Part shown: in pieces, positions 27,486 through 36,645 of the stretch
How positions within the stretch are numbered: position 1 is the first letter of the stretch
Layout of the letters: every line of letters starts with the position of its first letter
Source of the DNA: an uncultured Clostridia bacterium
GTDB taxonomy: Bacteria > Bacillota > Clostridia > Christensenellales > UBA3700
Direction: 5' to 3'
Length of the DNA: 64,000 nt
NCBI GenBank assembly: GCA_947646415.1
Contig: CANSGN010000002.1
Location: forward strand, 1 to 64,000
Position numbers and translations under genes: made by a program
Notes under the pieces: generated by a model
Database searches by the model: none
The model's input: only the letters and a program-made list of their open reading frames with translations
What the model was told of the DNA's origin: nothing

Positions 27486-30005
27486 ATGCTTAGTGTTAAA
27501 GATTTGACAAAAGTGTATGAAAATGGAGTTGAAGCCTTAAGAGGAGTGTCTTTTGACACTCCTAATTATGGTATGATAGCAGTTGTAGGAAGTAGTGGTT
27601 GTGGAAAGTCTACTTTGCTAAATGTTTTGTCAGGCATTGATGAAAAAAGTGATGGCGAAATATTTATTTTTGGAGAAAAGTGCAATCCTAGAGAGATTAA
27701 GTCAACTTTTGCTACAATATATCAAGACTATAAATTAATTGAAAACCTTAGTGTTATAGATAATATTTTGGTCGCAAAGGAATTGGTTGCTAGTGACTAT
27801 AGTATAGAGCAAATTGACGCTTTGCTAGATAAACTTGGCATTTTTGAGTGTAAAAATGAAAAAGTACTTAGTTTGTCTGGTGGACAAAAACAAAGAGTTG
27901 CTATAGCAAGAGCATTAGTACAAAAGCCAAAAATTATTTTTGCAGATGAGCCTACAGGCAATCTTGACAGCAAAAACAGCAAAAATATCTTTGGTTTACT
28001 TCAAGAATTAGCAAAAGATATTCTAATAATTGTTGTTACACATGATGTTGAAACTATAAAAAATTATGCTAATCGAATGTTAAGGTTACAAGATGGTGTA
28101 ATTGTAGAAGATAAAGTACTTACTGAGTTATCAGTTTGTCAAAATGTAGAAAAAACACAAAATATCGGCGTGCAAAAGGCTAAAAAAATTGGTTTGAGTT
28201 TTAAAACAACTATGTCAGTAGCGATTGCTTTTAACAAAGCAAAGATAGGTAGACGAATTGCGTTTATAGTTATGACAACTATTCTACTTATGATACTTAT
28301 GTTCTGCTGTAATTGGGCATCAATTGATTACGAGACTATGGTTCGTGCTACTTACGACCAGAGAAATGTAAGTAATATGGTTATATCTGAATACTCAAAG
28401 TATGAAAGAGTATCCAGAGTAATTGGTAATGGTACTTTTACTGCGACTACGCATAATGATTTGACTGAAATAAGTAAATATCTTAAAGATAAAAAGGGGA
28501 TAAACAGTGCAAAGGTATATACTAATGTAACAGATATTTTTGGTATTGATACTGAGTTTACTGGCACGCTGACTTATGATATAAATGAAAAAATGCTTAA
28601 TTTGCAAGATGTAGCATACGGATATGCATTTATAGATAAATATATAGTGACAAATGACTTGGAAAGCCTAGGTATTTCTCTTATAAAAGGAAGACAACCT
28701 GAGAAGTTAGGTGAAATTGCTATTCCTAAAAGTAAATTAATATATTTTAATGCTGTAGGTGGTTATCAAGACAAAGATACTCATAAATTTGTTGCAGTAG
28801 AGAATATTTTTGAACATAACTTTTATGGCATTAATATTGTTGGTGTATTTGATGATGGTGTTGTTGTTCCAGAAAAATTTGCAAAACCAATAAGCGAGTT
28901 TGAAAGTGAGGATGAGCAAGAGGCATATTCTTATGTTATAGATAAGATTTTGGCGCAATCAGTAATTGTTTCAACTGCTTGGAGTGATGTGTGGGATGCT
29001 ACAATGTATATTGAAAGCCCTGGAAAAGTTAAAAATAATCAAGGACAATATGTACATACCTTAATGACAACAGATAATGCAAAATACAATAACATTGGTG
29101 TAGCACCTGCTAATTCATTGACTGCACATATTACGGGTGTTGATAGTGTGGAAAAAGGTACTGTGTTAATGAGCAATCATTATGCGATGTTTAAAAATTT
29201 AAACGATGGTGATGCAATACTGCTTTCAACTATGCTAGTGAGGGGTGATGTTCAAGATTTAGGTGGAGAATATACCATTGACAGAAATATCCGAATGAAC
29301 ATAAAGTTTAAAGTTAAAATTGATGCTCGATTAAATGATATAAATAATTTAGGAATTTTGTATAATGAAGAAGATTATAAAATGATGATGGGTGGATATG
29401 AAAAATCACAATTAAATAAAATCATTTTCAATATGGATAGTTTAAGTGCAGGCGAACTTAAACAATTAAATGCACAAGCAAAGAAACTATATGGTGGGAA
29501 AAGTTATGATAACTATTATCAATCAATGTTAGATTTTATTATTGATGATGGCATACTAATAACAAGTGAATATGCTGAAATGCGAATGATTGGTAATTAT
29601 GTTTTCATTGTGGCAAGTATTATACTTGCAGCTGTTGTAGGAGTACTTATATATAATTCTATTGGTATTATTATAACATCAAAGGCAAACGATTTGCTTA
29701 TACTTAAGTCACTTGGTGCAAAAAAATTAGATTATTTCAAAATCTATGGAATATTCACAATAATACAACTTTTAATTGAACTAATTATTGGTATAGGGGG
29801 TGGTATAGGAATAATATTCTTGTTTAATTTTCTTATGACTACTATAATTGGTCAGACATTAATAGTTAAGTTGCCATTGATACCAGTATCTATAATTATT
29901 TCAATATTGATTGCAGCAGCCACTGCTGTATTGGCACTGACTTTCAACATTTGTAGAATAAGCGACAAAAATCTTCGCAAAGCTTTTCAAAAAACTAAAG
30001 AGTAA
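27486..30005 (+). CDS. Fused ABC ATPase-FtsX permease (MacB-like), copy 2
   Basis: An 839-aa paralogue of the gene at 21289. The ATPase part (1-225) is near-identical to that of copy 1. The first span (255-285), the outer domain (about 290-690) and the last three spans are diverged, but the last 20 codons are again identical. This mosaic suggests conversion or recombination at both ends with selection for difference in the outer domain, which would meet the substrate. ATG 27486 with AAGGAG. Last gene of the island before the boundary repeat. Confidence 0.85.
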   Translation: MLSVKDLTKVYENGVEALRGVSFDTPNYGMIAVVGSSGCGKSTLLNVLSGIDEKSDGEIFIFGEKCNPREIKSTFATIYQDYKLIENLSVIDNILVAKELVASDYSIEQIDALLDKLGIFECKNEKVLSLSGGQKQRVAIARALVQKPKIIFADEPTGNLDSKNSKNIFGLLQELAKDILIIVVTHDVETIKNYANRMLRLQDGVIVEDKVLTELSVCQNVEKTQNIGVQKAKKIGLSFKTTMSVAIAFNKAKIGRRIAFIVMTTILLMILMFCCNWASIDYETMVRATYDQRNVSNMVISEYSKYERVSRVIGNGTFTATTHNDLTEISKYLKDKKGINSAKVYTNVTDIFGIDTEFTGTLTYDINEKMLNLQDVAYGYAFIDKYIVTNDLESLGISLIKGRQPEKLGEIAIPKSKLIYFNAVGGYQDKDTHKFVAVENIFEHNFYGINIVGVFDDGVVVPEKFAKPISEFESEDEQEAYSYVIDKILAQSVIVSTAWSDVWDATMYIESPGKVKNNQGQYVHTLMTTDNAKYNNIGVAPANSLTAHITGVDSVEKGTVLMSNHYAMFKNLNDGDAILLSTMLVRGDVQDLGGEYTIDRNIRMNIKFKVKIDARLNDINNLGILYNEEDYKMMMGGYEKSQLNKIIFNMDSLSAGELKQLNAQAKKLYGGKSYDNYYQSMLDFIIDDGILITSEYAEMRMIGNYVFIVASIILAAVVGVLIYNSIGIIITSKANDLLILKSLGAKKLDYFKIYGIFTIIQLLIELIIGIGGGIGIIFLFNFLMTTIIGQTLIVKLPLIPVSIIISILIAAATAVLALTFNICRISDKNLRKAFQKTKE
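27519..28087. repeat. Identical ATPase-coding repeat, copy 2
   Basis: Partner of 21322-21890, in direct orientation and 6197 bp away. Recombination between the two would delete or duplicate a 6.2-kb module. Confidence 0.8.
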
Positions 30006-30239
30006 TTTAGAAAACATAAATTATAGACAAAAAAAACAGTTAAAAATATTGTTAAACTAGGTTTTTCTATATATAATAAATTTTTTATTGTCACTATAAT
30101 TGAAAAGTGCCATTAAATTTACTTTAATCATCTACTTGCTTAAATTAATTTTGTCTAAAATTAAAAAATGCATAATTAATAAAAATTAATTGAAAATCGG
30201 GGGTAAAAACAAAAACTACTGCGTTTAAACAGTAGTTTT
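29946..30239. repeat. Module-end repeat, copy 2
   Basis: Partner of 23746-24039, 6200 bp away. It merges at its right end into the island boundary repeat (30192-30294). Confidence 0.85.
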
Positions 30240-30294
30240 TGTTTTTATAATTATATATTTGCAAGTTTCCTTTTGTAAGCTTGTTGTGCTTTTT
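30192..30294. repeat. Right island boundary direct repeat
   Basis: Matches 17760-17863. It holds the GAAAATCGGGGGTAA element, the terminator (30211-30241, which can serve both converging operons) and the last 14 codons of the intact transketolase C-subunit gene. Confidence 0.75.
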
Positions 30295-31210
30295 CCACAA
30301 TGTCTTGCTCGGTTAGGTGCATAATTTCCGCAAGGTAAGCTTCCTTACCGACTTCGCCGTATCTGTCACCGATACCAACCCTAGTCATAGGGATAAGTAC
30401 GTCATTTTGCATAAGTAGTGCAGCAACTTCCGAGCCCAAGCCACCTATCAAATGGTGGTTTTCGCAAACTACTACGGCACCTGTTTCGCGACAAGCATTA
30501 AGTATTGTTTCGCTATCCAAAGGTTTGTAAGTGTGAAGTGCAATTACTCTTGCATTAATACCTTGGTTTTTCAATGCCATAGATGCTGCTATAGCACGGT
30601 GTACCATGATGCCGCAAGCTATAATGGTTAGGCTATCTCCGTCCACAACAGTGTTAGCTTTAAAAAGGTCGATTTTAGCGTTGTCATCATAGATTGGCGG
30701 GGTCTTTTTCCTTTGCAATCTGATATACATTGGTTTATCGCATTTTAAAATTTGAGGGAATAGCTTGTCAAGGCAAACACAATCGCAAGGCTCAACAACA
30801 ATCATATCGGGTACTTGAGTCATAAGAGCAACGTCCTCAAAGCTCATGTGAGTACCGCCGTTTACTTGTGCCATAATGCCGGGGTCTGTTCCGACGATTT
30901 TTACATTTTGTTTAGTATATCCAACGCTAACTGCAATTTGGTCATAGCATCTTCTTGTAGCAAATGGTGTAAAAGAGGAGCAGAAAGGCAATTTACCGCA
31001 ACTTGCAAGACCTGCTGCCACACCTATCATATTACTTTCCGCAATTCCGCAGTTTATAAAACGTCTTGGAAAAGCTTCCTTAAACTTTCCGGTGCCAATG
31101 CAGTTCATAAGGTCTGCCTCAAGCACGACTATTCTTCTGTCGAGTTTAGAGTATTTAATCAAATTGTCAACATAAACTTGACGCATTTCTTTATTGTGTA
31201 ATTCGCTCAT
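30251..31210 (-). CDS. Transketolase, C-terminal subunit
   Basis: A 319-aa half of a split transketolase: the pyrimidine-binding domain (MNCIGTGKFKEAFPRRFINCGIAESNMIG, with the catalytic Glu in GIAE) plus the C-terminal domain. It transfers two-carbon units in the pentose phosphate pathway together with the N-terminal subunit. ATG 31210 is preferred over 31231 since GGGAGG lies before it and it overlaps the N-subunit stop as ATGA. The 3' end, including the LANI tail, lies in the boundary repeat, so the island may have replaced the last codons. Confidence 0.9.
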   Translation of the reverse strand: MSELHNKEMRQVYVDNLIKYSKLDRRIVVLEADLMNCIGTGKFKEAFPRRFINCGIAESNMIGVAAGLASCGKLPFCSSFTPFATRRCYDQIAVSVGYTKQNVKIVGTDPGIMAQVNGGTHMSFEDVALMTQVPDMIVVEPCDCVCLDKLFPQILKCDKPMYIRLQRKKTPPIYDDNAKIDLFKANTVVDGDSLTIIACGIMVHRAIAASMALKNQGINARVIALHTYKPLDSETILNACRETGAVVVCENHHLIGGLGSEVAALLMQNDVLIPMTRVGIGDRYGEVGKEAYLAEIMHLTEQDIVEKAQQAYKRKLANI

Positions 31211-32028
31211 TTTAAAACTCCTCCCGTACATTCTGCAGCAAACATTTCAGGAGTGAAGTTGACACTGTGTGATTTGTAGTGTCCCTCACAGCATTTTAAA
31301 CCTTTGCCTTTGATAGTATTTAAAATAATTGCCGTTGGCATACGGGAGCGTTTGCATTTTTCGATAGTGTCGACAATAGCTTCCATATCGTGGCCGTCAA
31401 TAGTGTATGTTTTAAAACGGAAAGCACGCAATTTAGACTCAAAAGGCTCTACCTTGCAAACATCTGCTGTCATACCGTCAATTTGCATTTTGTTGTTATC
31501 GATAACTACTGTAAAGTTGTGCAAATGTCTTGAGCCGGCAAGCATTAATGCCTCCCAAACTTGACCTTCTTGACTTTCTCCGTCGCCGACAATAGCAAAA
31601 GTATGATATTTTCTTCTGTCCATAATGGCGTTAATTGCCATACCAACTGCAGCGGAAATACCTTGTCCCAACGAGCCCGCAGTAAAATCAACACCGCTGA
31701 CTTTCAACATATCCGCATGAGATGGAAGTTGAGTGCCGTTTTGATTTAGTGTAAGCAATAATTTTTTGTCAAAATAACCCCTTGCAGCAAGTGTAGCGTA
31801 AAGTCCCGGTGCAGCGTGGCCTTTAGAAAGTACAATCCTGTCACGGTCGGGATTTTTCGGGTCATTTGGGTCAATGTTAGCCATCTTAAAGTATAGTGCA
31901 GTTAAAAACTCGATTATACTTGAAGAGCCGCCGATATGACCAACACCAAATGTTGCTATACATTCAATACACATTTTGCGTATCAAATCAGCTTGTTTGT
32001 AAAGGGTGCTGATAGTATTAGATTCCAT
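31207..32028 (-). CDS. Transketolase, N-terminal (thiamine-diphosphate) subunit
   Basis: A 273-aa half carrying the thiamine diphosphate-binding domain: GHIGGSSSIIEFLTALY, SKGHAAPGLYATLA, and GDGESQEGQVWEAL then VVIDNNKMQ, the GDG-N metal/ThDP motif. First gene of the two-gene operon. Start ATG 32028 has AGGAG nearby, with a sigma-A promoter 52 bp upstream. Confidence 0.92.
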   Translation of the reverse strand: MESNTISTLYKQADLIRKMCIECIATFGVGHIGGSSSIIEFLTALYFKMANIDPNDPKNPDRDRIVLSKGHAAPGLYATLAARGYFDKKLLLTLNQNGTQLPSHADMLKVSGVDFTAGSLGQGISAAVGMAINAIMDRRKYHTFAIVGDGESQEGQVWEALMLAGSRHLHNFTVVIDNNKMQIDGMTADVCKVEPFESKLRAFRFKTYTIDGHDMEAIVDTIEKCKRSRMPTAIILNTIKGKGLKCCEGHYKSHSVNFTPEMFAAECTGGVLK

Positions 32029-32079
32029 TTTGAACTCCTATAACTAAATAATGTTTTGTGTAAACAATCTCTAGCGATT

Positions 32080-32108
32080 ATTATACTATAAAAAACTTTT
32101 TATTTCAA
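32080..32108 (-). promoter_or_regulatory. Promoter of the transketolase operon
   Basis: Read on the minus strand: TTGAAA (32108-32103), 17-bp spacer, TATAAT (32085-32080). Confidence 0.65.
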
Positions 32109-32305
32109 GTTATTTCATATTATTTTTATAAAAAGATATATTTTTTGTTATATAGTGGAAAATTGTCGAATTAAGCAACAATCGGTGGTTGCTTTGCCGT
32201 TTTTTTTGCAATATAAATTGCATTAAAGGCGTTGATAAACTTTATTTTTAGTTAAAAACAAATAATTTGCCTAAAATTATAAATACTAAAAGTAAGGAGA
32301 GTATT

Positions 32306-33256
32306 ATGGCAAAAAATAATGGAAAGTTTACTTTGTTTTTAATGTTATGTATGCTGATTTTTGCAATTTGCTTTATTGTCGGTATGGATAAATGCGAGTA
32401 TGCAGCCAAACAAGTTAATTTTACCGATAAGCATAATATGAGTACGGCTTATGATAGACAAACAGTAAGCGACAGAGTGCAAAATACAAGCAAAAGTGTC
32501 AAAGCTAACGGCGGAAAGATAGAACTTTTGTGTTTAATGTATCACAATATCGTAGGGAATAATCAAAAGCAAGGAGATTACGAAGTAAGAGTAAATATGT
32601 TGGAACAGGATTTTGCGGAAATTAAAAAATTAGGTTATACCTGCGTAAACAGAAAAAAGCTTTTGGAGGTTGTGGATAATAAAAAGTATGGCAAATATGT
32701 CATGATTACTTTTGACGACGGGTTTTACGGTGTTTATAAATATGTACCTAAATTGCTTGAAAAATACGATATGAGCTGTATTGTCTCAGTAGTAGGGGAG
32801 TTTATGGACAGGCAGGATAAAATAGAATATAAAACCCGTTGCAGTTATATGAACACTAACGAAGTAAAAGAACTTGCAAGAAATCCACGAGTGGAGATTG
32901 CTCAACACTCTTACGATTACCATCATATTAAAAATGGTAGAAAAGGCGTTAAAATAAAAAACGGAGAAACATCCGATAAATATATACAAACTTTTAAATC
33001 GGATACTCAAAAGTTGACGGATAAATTAAAAAGCATAGGGGTAAAAACAAAAACTTATTGTTACCCTTATGGCGAATACTGTAAAGAAAGCGAAAGCGTG
33101 CTTAAAAATTTGAAGTATCAAATGACTATGACTTGTAATGAGCATTTGAACTATGTAAAAGGCAGGGAGTCTTTATATTTACTCGGCAGACTTAATCGTT
33201 CGGCAAACTGCCAAAATATAAACAATTTAATTGCCAAGGCTTGCAATAAAAAATAA
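32306..33256 (+). CDS. Membrane-anchored polysaccharide deacetylase
   Basis: A 316-aa NodB-fold enzyme. An uncleaved signal/anchor at residues 7-27 (FTLFLMLCMLIFAICFIVG), then the catalytic domain: TFDDGF (catalytic Asp plus metal Asp), QHSYDYHH (metal His pair), and CYPYGEYC, the late motif. It removes N- or O-acetyl groups from peptidoglycan or another cell-wall glycan. ATG 32306 with AAGGAG; the earlier TTG at 32267 has no ribosome binding site. Confidence 0.85.
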   Translation: MAKNNGKFTLFLMLCMLIFAICFIVGMDKCEYAAKQVNFTDKHNMSTAYDRQTVSDRVQNTSKSVKANGGKIELLCLMYHNIVGNNQKQGDYEVRVNMLEQDFAEIKKLGYTCVNRKKLLEVVDNKKYGKYVMITFDDGFYGVYKYVPKLLEKYDMSCIVSVVGEFMDRQDKIEYKTRCSYMNTNEVKELARNPRVEIAQHSYDYHHIKNGRKGVKIKNGETSDKYIQTFKSDTQKLTDKLKSIGVKTKTYCYPYGEYCKESESVLKNLKYQMTMTCNEHLNYVKGRESLYLLGRLNRSANCQNINNLIAKACNKK

Positions 33257-33275
33257 AATATGTTATTGTTTTGGT

Positions 33276-34169
33276 ATGGAAAGAATTTTCGAGTATACCG
33301 CTACGGAAGATGGTACAGTTCAAAACCTTTTAAAAAGTAAAGGCTTTTCCGAGCGGATTTGCAACTTACTAAAAAAAGAATTAGGCTTGGTTTGTGTAAA
33401 CGGCGAGCCTGTTTTTGTAGTTGCAAAAGTTAATGCCGGGGATAAAATAAAAGTGATTTTAAAAGAAAAGCCTCCGAAAATCGCCCCATTTGACTATCCT
33501 ATTGATTTTGTTTATCAAGATTATGATATTGCGGTAATAAATAAAAGTGCGGATATTGCAGTGCTTGCAACTAATGCACATTACGGCAAAAGTCTTATGA
33601 ATGCACTTGCTGCTGTTTGGGGAGATTTTGTTTATCATCCTGTAAACAGGCTTGATAAGGGGACAAGCGGGCTTATGATAGTTGCAAAAAATAGTCTTGC
33701 TCACAGTATACTGTCTGCACAAATTGCACAGGATAAACAAAATGCAGTCAAAAATGTGCAAAGGGAATACCTTGCAATAGTACATAATAATAAGGATAAT
33801 ATTTTGACAGGCGAGGGGGATATAATAGCGGATATAGGTATTCCTACGGGTAATAGTTTGGTACGCGGGGTTGTGCAATCGGGCGGCAAATACGCAAAAA
33901 CTCATTATAAAGTATTGTCCTCTTGTCCCGATTACAGCTTGGTACAACTTGTATTGGCAACAGGCAGAACGCACCAAATAAGGGTACATTTATCCTATAT
34001 CGGGCACCCATTGCTAGGCGATGATTTGTATGGTGGTAGCAAAAGTATGATTGAAAGACCTGCACTTCATAGCAGTAAAATCAAATTTCGTCATCCTATA
34101 ACAAATGAACAGTTGGAATTTTGTGCACCGCTGCCAAAAGATATGCAGGATATTTTAGCAAAAAAGTAA
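33276..34169 (+). CDS. RluA-family RNA pseudouridine synthase
   Basis: A 297-aa enzyme. The N-terminal S4-like part (SERICNLLKKELGLVCVNGE) is followed by the catalytic domain with HPVNRLDKGTSGLMIVAK, where the Asp is the nucleophile, then TGRTHQIRVHLSYIGHPLLGD. It isomerises uridine in rRNA or tRNA; the exact position cannot be told. Starts 19 bp after the deacetylase stop, with a weak ribosome binding site. An in-frame TTG at 33231 would overlap the deacetylase and is less likely. Confidence 0.9.
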   Translation: MERIFEYTATEDGTVQNLLKSKGFSERICNLLKKELGLVCVNGEPVFVVAKVNAGDKIKVILKEKPPKIAPFDYPIDFVYQDYDIAVINKSADIAVLATNAHYGKSLMNALAAVWGDFVYHPVNRLDKGTSGLMIVAKNSLAHSILSAQIAQDKQNAVKNVQREYLAIVHNNKDNILTGEGDIIADIGIPTGNSLVRGVVQSGGKYAKTHYKVLSSCPDYSLVQLVLATGRTHQIRVHLSYIGHPLLGDDLYGGSKSMIERPALHSSKIKFRHPITNEQLEFCAPLPKDMQDILAKK

Positions 34170-34183
34170 AAAATACATATTAG

Positions 34184-34216
34184 AAAACAGCGACTTTTAC
34201 GGTTGTTGTTTTTTTT
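34184..34216 (+). terminator. Terminator of the deacetylase/RluA operon
   Basis: AAAACAGCGAC pairs with GGTTGTTGTTTT (G-U pairs allowed) around a short loop, followed by T's. Confidence 0.65.
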
Positions 34217-34384
34217 GTTTGCAGAATTTTTAAATTTCAATAAACCGTTGACATTAAATTTTTAATGACATATAATAGCTATTAGATTGTTTTAATCCAC
34301 AATAAATAAAGATTTTATTTTAAAATAATCATACTTGAATTTGACAAATACTTTAAAATAATTTAATTTTATCTCAAAATATGA

Positions 34385-34434
34385 TTGACATAAAAATCAA
34401 AAAATGTTAGAATACTAACAGTTAGCATACTAAC
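34385..34434 (+). promoter_or_regulatory. MarR-type operator/promoter of the ABC exporter operon
   Basis: TTGACA (34385-34390)-17-TAGAAT (34408-34413). Two 14-bp palindromes follow in tandem, GTTAGAATACTAAC (34406-34419) and GTTAGCATACTAAC (34421-34434), 1 bp apart; the first covers the -10 box. Two adjacent dimer sites indicate tight repression by the regulator that follows. Confidence 0.8.
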
Positions 34435-34459
34435 AAAATTGTGAACAGGAAACGGAATA

Positions 34460-34894
34460 ATGGTAAAGTATTTTCAAGACGATATTTTGGTAATTGTAAA
34501 TTTGATTAGGCATAAAATCAACGGTTCGGAAAAATTGAGTGTTGTGCAAAAGGAAATTTCCAGAAGGCAAGCGGCGGTAATTGGTATTATTGACGAGTAT
34601 CAAGGCAAGCCTGTATTTCAAAAGGATATAAGCAGGATTTTAAAAATCAGGCGTTCGACCGCAACAAGCATGTTACAAGATATGGAAAGGGATGACCTTA
34701 TCAAAAGGGTGCCTGTCGGTGGAGATATGCGCTTAAAACAACTTTTGCTTACCGAAAAGTCAATGAGGTTTGCAATGTTGATAAGGGAAGAATTTACGAT
34801 GATAGAGGAAACTATCATTCGCGGTTTTAGCGAAGACGAAAAAAAACAATTCAGAAATTACTTGGAAAGAATAAAAGAAAATCTGACAGAATAA
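34460..34894 (+). CDS. MarR-family transcriptional repressor
   Basis: A 144-aa winged-helix regulator. The DNA-binding part reads FQKDISRILKIRRSTATSMLQDMERDDLIKR followed by a wing (PVGGDMRLKQLLLTEK), exactly the MarR pattern. It probably binds the twin palindromes 25-50 bp upstream and so controls itself and the two ABC genes that follow 11 bp later. The inducer is unknown. Confidence 0.9.
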   Translation: MVKYFQDDILVIVNLIRHKINGSEKLSVVQKEISRRQAAVIGIIDEYQGKPVFQKDISRILKIRRSTATSMLQDMERDDLIKRVPVGGDMRLKQLLLTEKSMRFAMLIREEFTMIEETIIRGFSEDEKKQFRNYLERIKENLTE

Positions 34895-34905
34895 AGGAGG
34901 CTTAA

Positions 34906-36645
34906 ATGATAAAAGAACTTTTAAAACATGCAAAAAGCTCTTTAAAATATACTTTGATAACGCCGTGCCTTGTGGCATTGGAGGTTATTATCGATGTTAT
35001 GATACCGTATATTACTCAAGCCTTGATAGATAACGGAATAAGTCAAGGCAATATGCGTTATGTCGGCATCGCAAGTGTTATTTTGTTGGCTTTTGCAGCT
35101 ATGGCAATGATATTAGGTGTACTATCAGGTTGGTCGGCAACCAAGGGCAGTACGGGCTTTGCAAAAAATTTAATGGATGATATGTATGCTAACATACAAA
35201 ACTTTTCTTTTGCTAATATAGATAAGTTTTCTACTTCCAGCTTAATAACAAGACTTACAACAGATATTATGAATGTAAGACAATCTTATCAAATGGTTTC
35301 AAGACTTGCTACAAGATGTCCTATTATGCTTATCGCATCTATTATAATGGCATTTACCGTAAGCCCTAAAATCGCACTTATTTATTTGGGCGTTGCACCT
35401 GTACTTGCAATAGGTTTAATACTTATTATAAGATTTGCATTCCCGCTTTTCGAAAAAGTGTTTAAAAGCTACGATAAGATGAACAAAGTTGTGCGTGAAA
35501 ATGTAAAAGGCGTAAGAGTGGTAAAGTCTTTTAACTCTCAAGGTAAGGAGATTGATAAATTTGAAGACACCTCAGGCGAAATTTACAAAAACTACAGCAG
35601 GGCGGAAAGATTGCTTGCACTAAACACTCCGCTTATGCAGTTTTGCATTTACACTTGTATGTTGCTTATCAGTTGGCTATGTTCAAAATCAATCGTTAAC
35701 GGAACTTTGGGCGTAGGTGCACTTACTTCCTTAATGTCCTATACAATGTCAATACTTATGAGTTTGATGATGTTTTCAATGGTGTTTGTTTTGATAACAA
35801 TTTCAAGAGCAAGTGCCGAGCGTATTGTTGAGGTTTTAAAGGAAGAGCCTAGTATAGTAAATCCCGAAAATCCTATTTATAATGTGGAAAACGGAGATAT
35901 CGAATTTAAAAATGTGGGTTTCAGTTATGTTGGTGACAGCAATAAGGAATGTATGAAAAATATCAATCTTTCAATAAAAAGGGGCGAAATGATTGGTATT
36001 TTAGGTGGTACGGGTAGCGGTAAAACCACTTTGGTAAGCTTGCTTCCAAGGCTTTACGATGCTACAAGCGGCGAGGTAATTGTAGGCGGACATAATGTAA
36101 AAGAATACGACATAAAATCATTGAGAGACAGCGTAAGCGTAGTGCTTCAAAAGAATGTTTTGTTTAGCGGAACGTTACGCGACAATATGAAATGGGGTAA
36201 CCCCGACGTTACAGATGAGCAGATTGCAGAGGCATTGGAAATTGCATCGGCAACGGATTTTGTATGCGGTTTCCCTAACGGCTACGATTATCACATAGAG
36301 CAAGGCGGTGCAAACTTGTCAGGCGGACAAAGACAAAGGTTATGTATCGCAAGAGCACTAATCAAAGACCCTAAAATTTTGATTTTGGACGACTCTACAA
36401 GTGCGGTAGATACTGCGACTGACAGAAAGATAAAACAAGGTTTGCGGGAAACAAAAGCAAGTACTACAAAACTTATAATCGCACAAAGGATATCTTCCGT
36501 ACAAGATGCGGATAAAATTATAGTTATAGATAACGGTAAGATAAACGGTATAGGCACTCATGACGAATTGATGGCTACAAATACTATTTATCAAGAGGTT
36601 TATCAATCACAAGTAAAAGGAGGGGATGACAATGACAACAACTAA
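34906..36645 (+). CDS. ABC multidrug-type exporter, subunit 1 (degenerate ATP site)
   Basis: A 579-aa protein. Six membrane spans (about 15-300), then an ATPase: Walker A GGTGSGKTT, signature LSGGQRQR, and Walker B ILILDDSTSAVD. The usual catalytic Glu after Walker B is Asp. That marks the non-catalytic partner in heterodimeric exporters of the TM287/288, LmrCD and BmrCD type. A strong AAAGGAGG precedes it. Overlaps the second subunit by 14 bp. Likely exports drugs or peptides under MarR control. Confidence 0.9.
   Translation: MIKELLKHAKSSLKYTLITPCLVALEVIIDVMIPYITQALIDNGISQGNMRYVGIASVILLAFAAMAMILGVLSGWSATKGSTGFAKNLMDDMYANIQNFSFANIDKFSTSSLITRLTTDIMNVRQSYQMVSRLATRCPIMLIASIIMAFTVSPKIALIYLGVAPVLAIGLILIIRFAFPLFEKVFKSYDKMNKVVRENVKGVRVVKSFNSQGKEIDKFEDTSGEIYKNYSRAERLLALNTPLMQFCIYTCMLLISWLCSKSIVNGTLGVGALTSLMSYTMSILMSLMMFSMVFVLITISRASAERIVEVLKEEPSIVNPENPIYNVENGDIEFKNVGFSYVGDSNKECMKNINLSIKRGEMIGILGGTGSGKTTLVSLLPRLYDATSGEVIVGGHNVKEYDIKSLRDSVSVVLQKNVLFSGTLRDNMKWGNPDVTDEQIAEALEIASATDFVCGFPNGYDYHIEQGGANLSGGQRQRLCIARALIKDPKILILDDSTSAVDTATDRKIKQGLRETKASTTKLIIAQRISSVQDADKIIVIDNGKINGIGTHDELMATNTIYQEVYQSQVKGGDDNDNN

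Noticed and set aside
30815-31201. 128-codon frame opposite the transketolase C-subunit
   Set aside because: Antisense to a well-conserved enzyme; no ribosome binding site and no recognisable domain.
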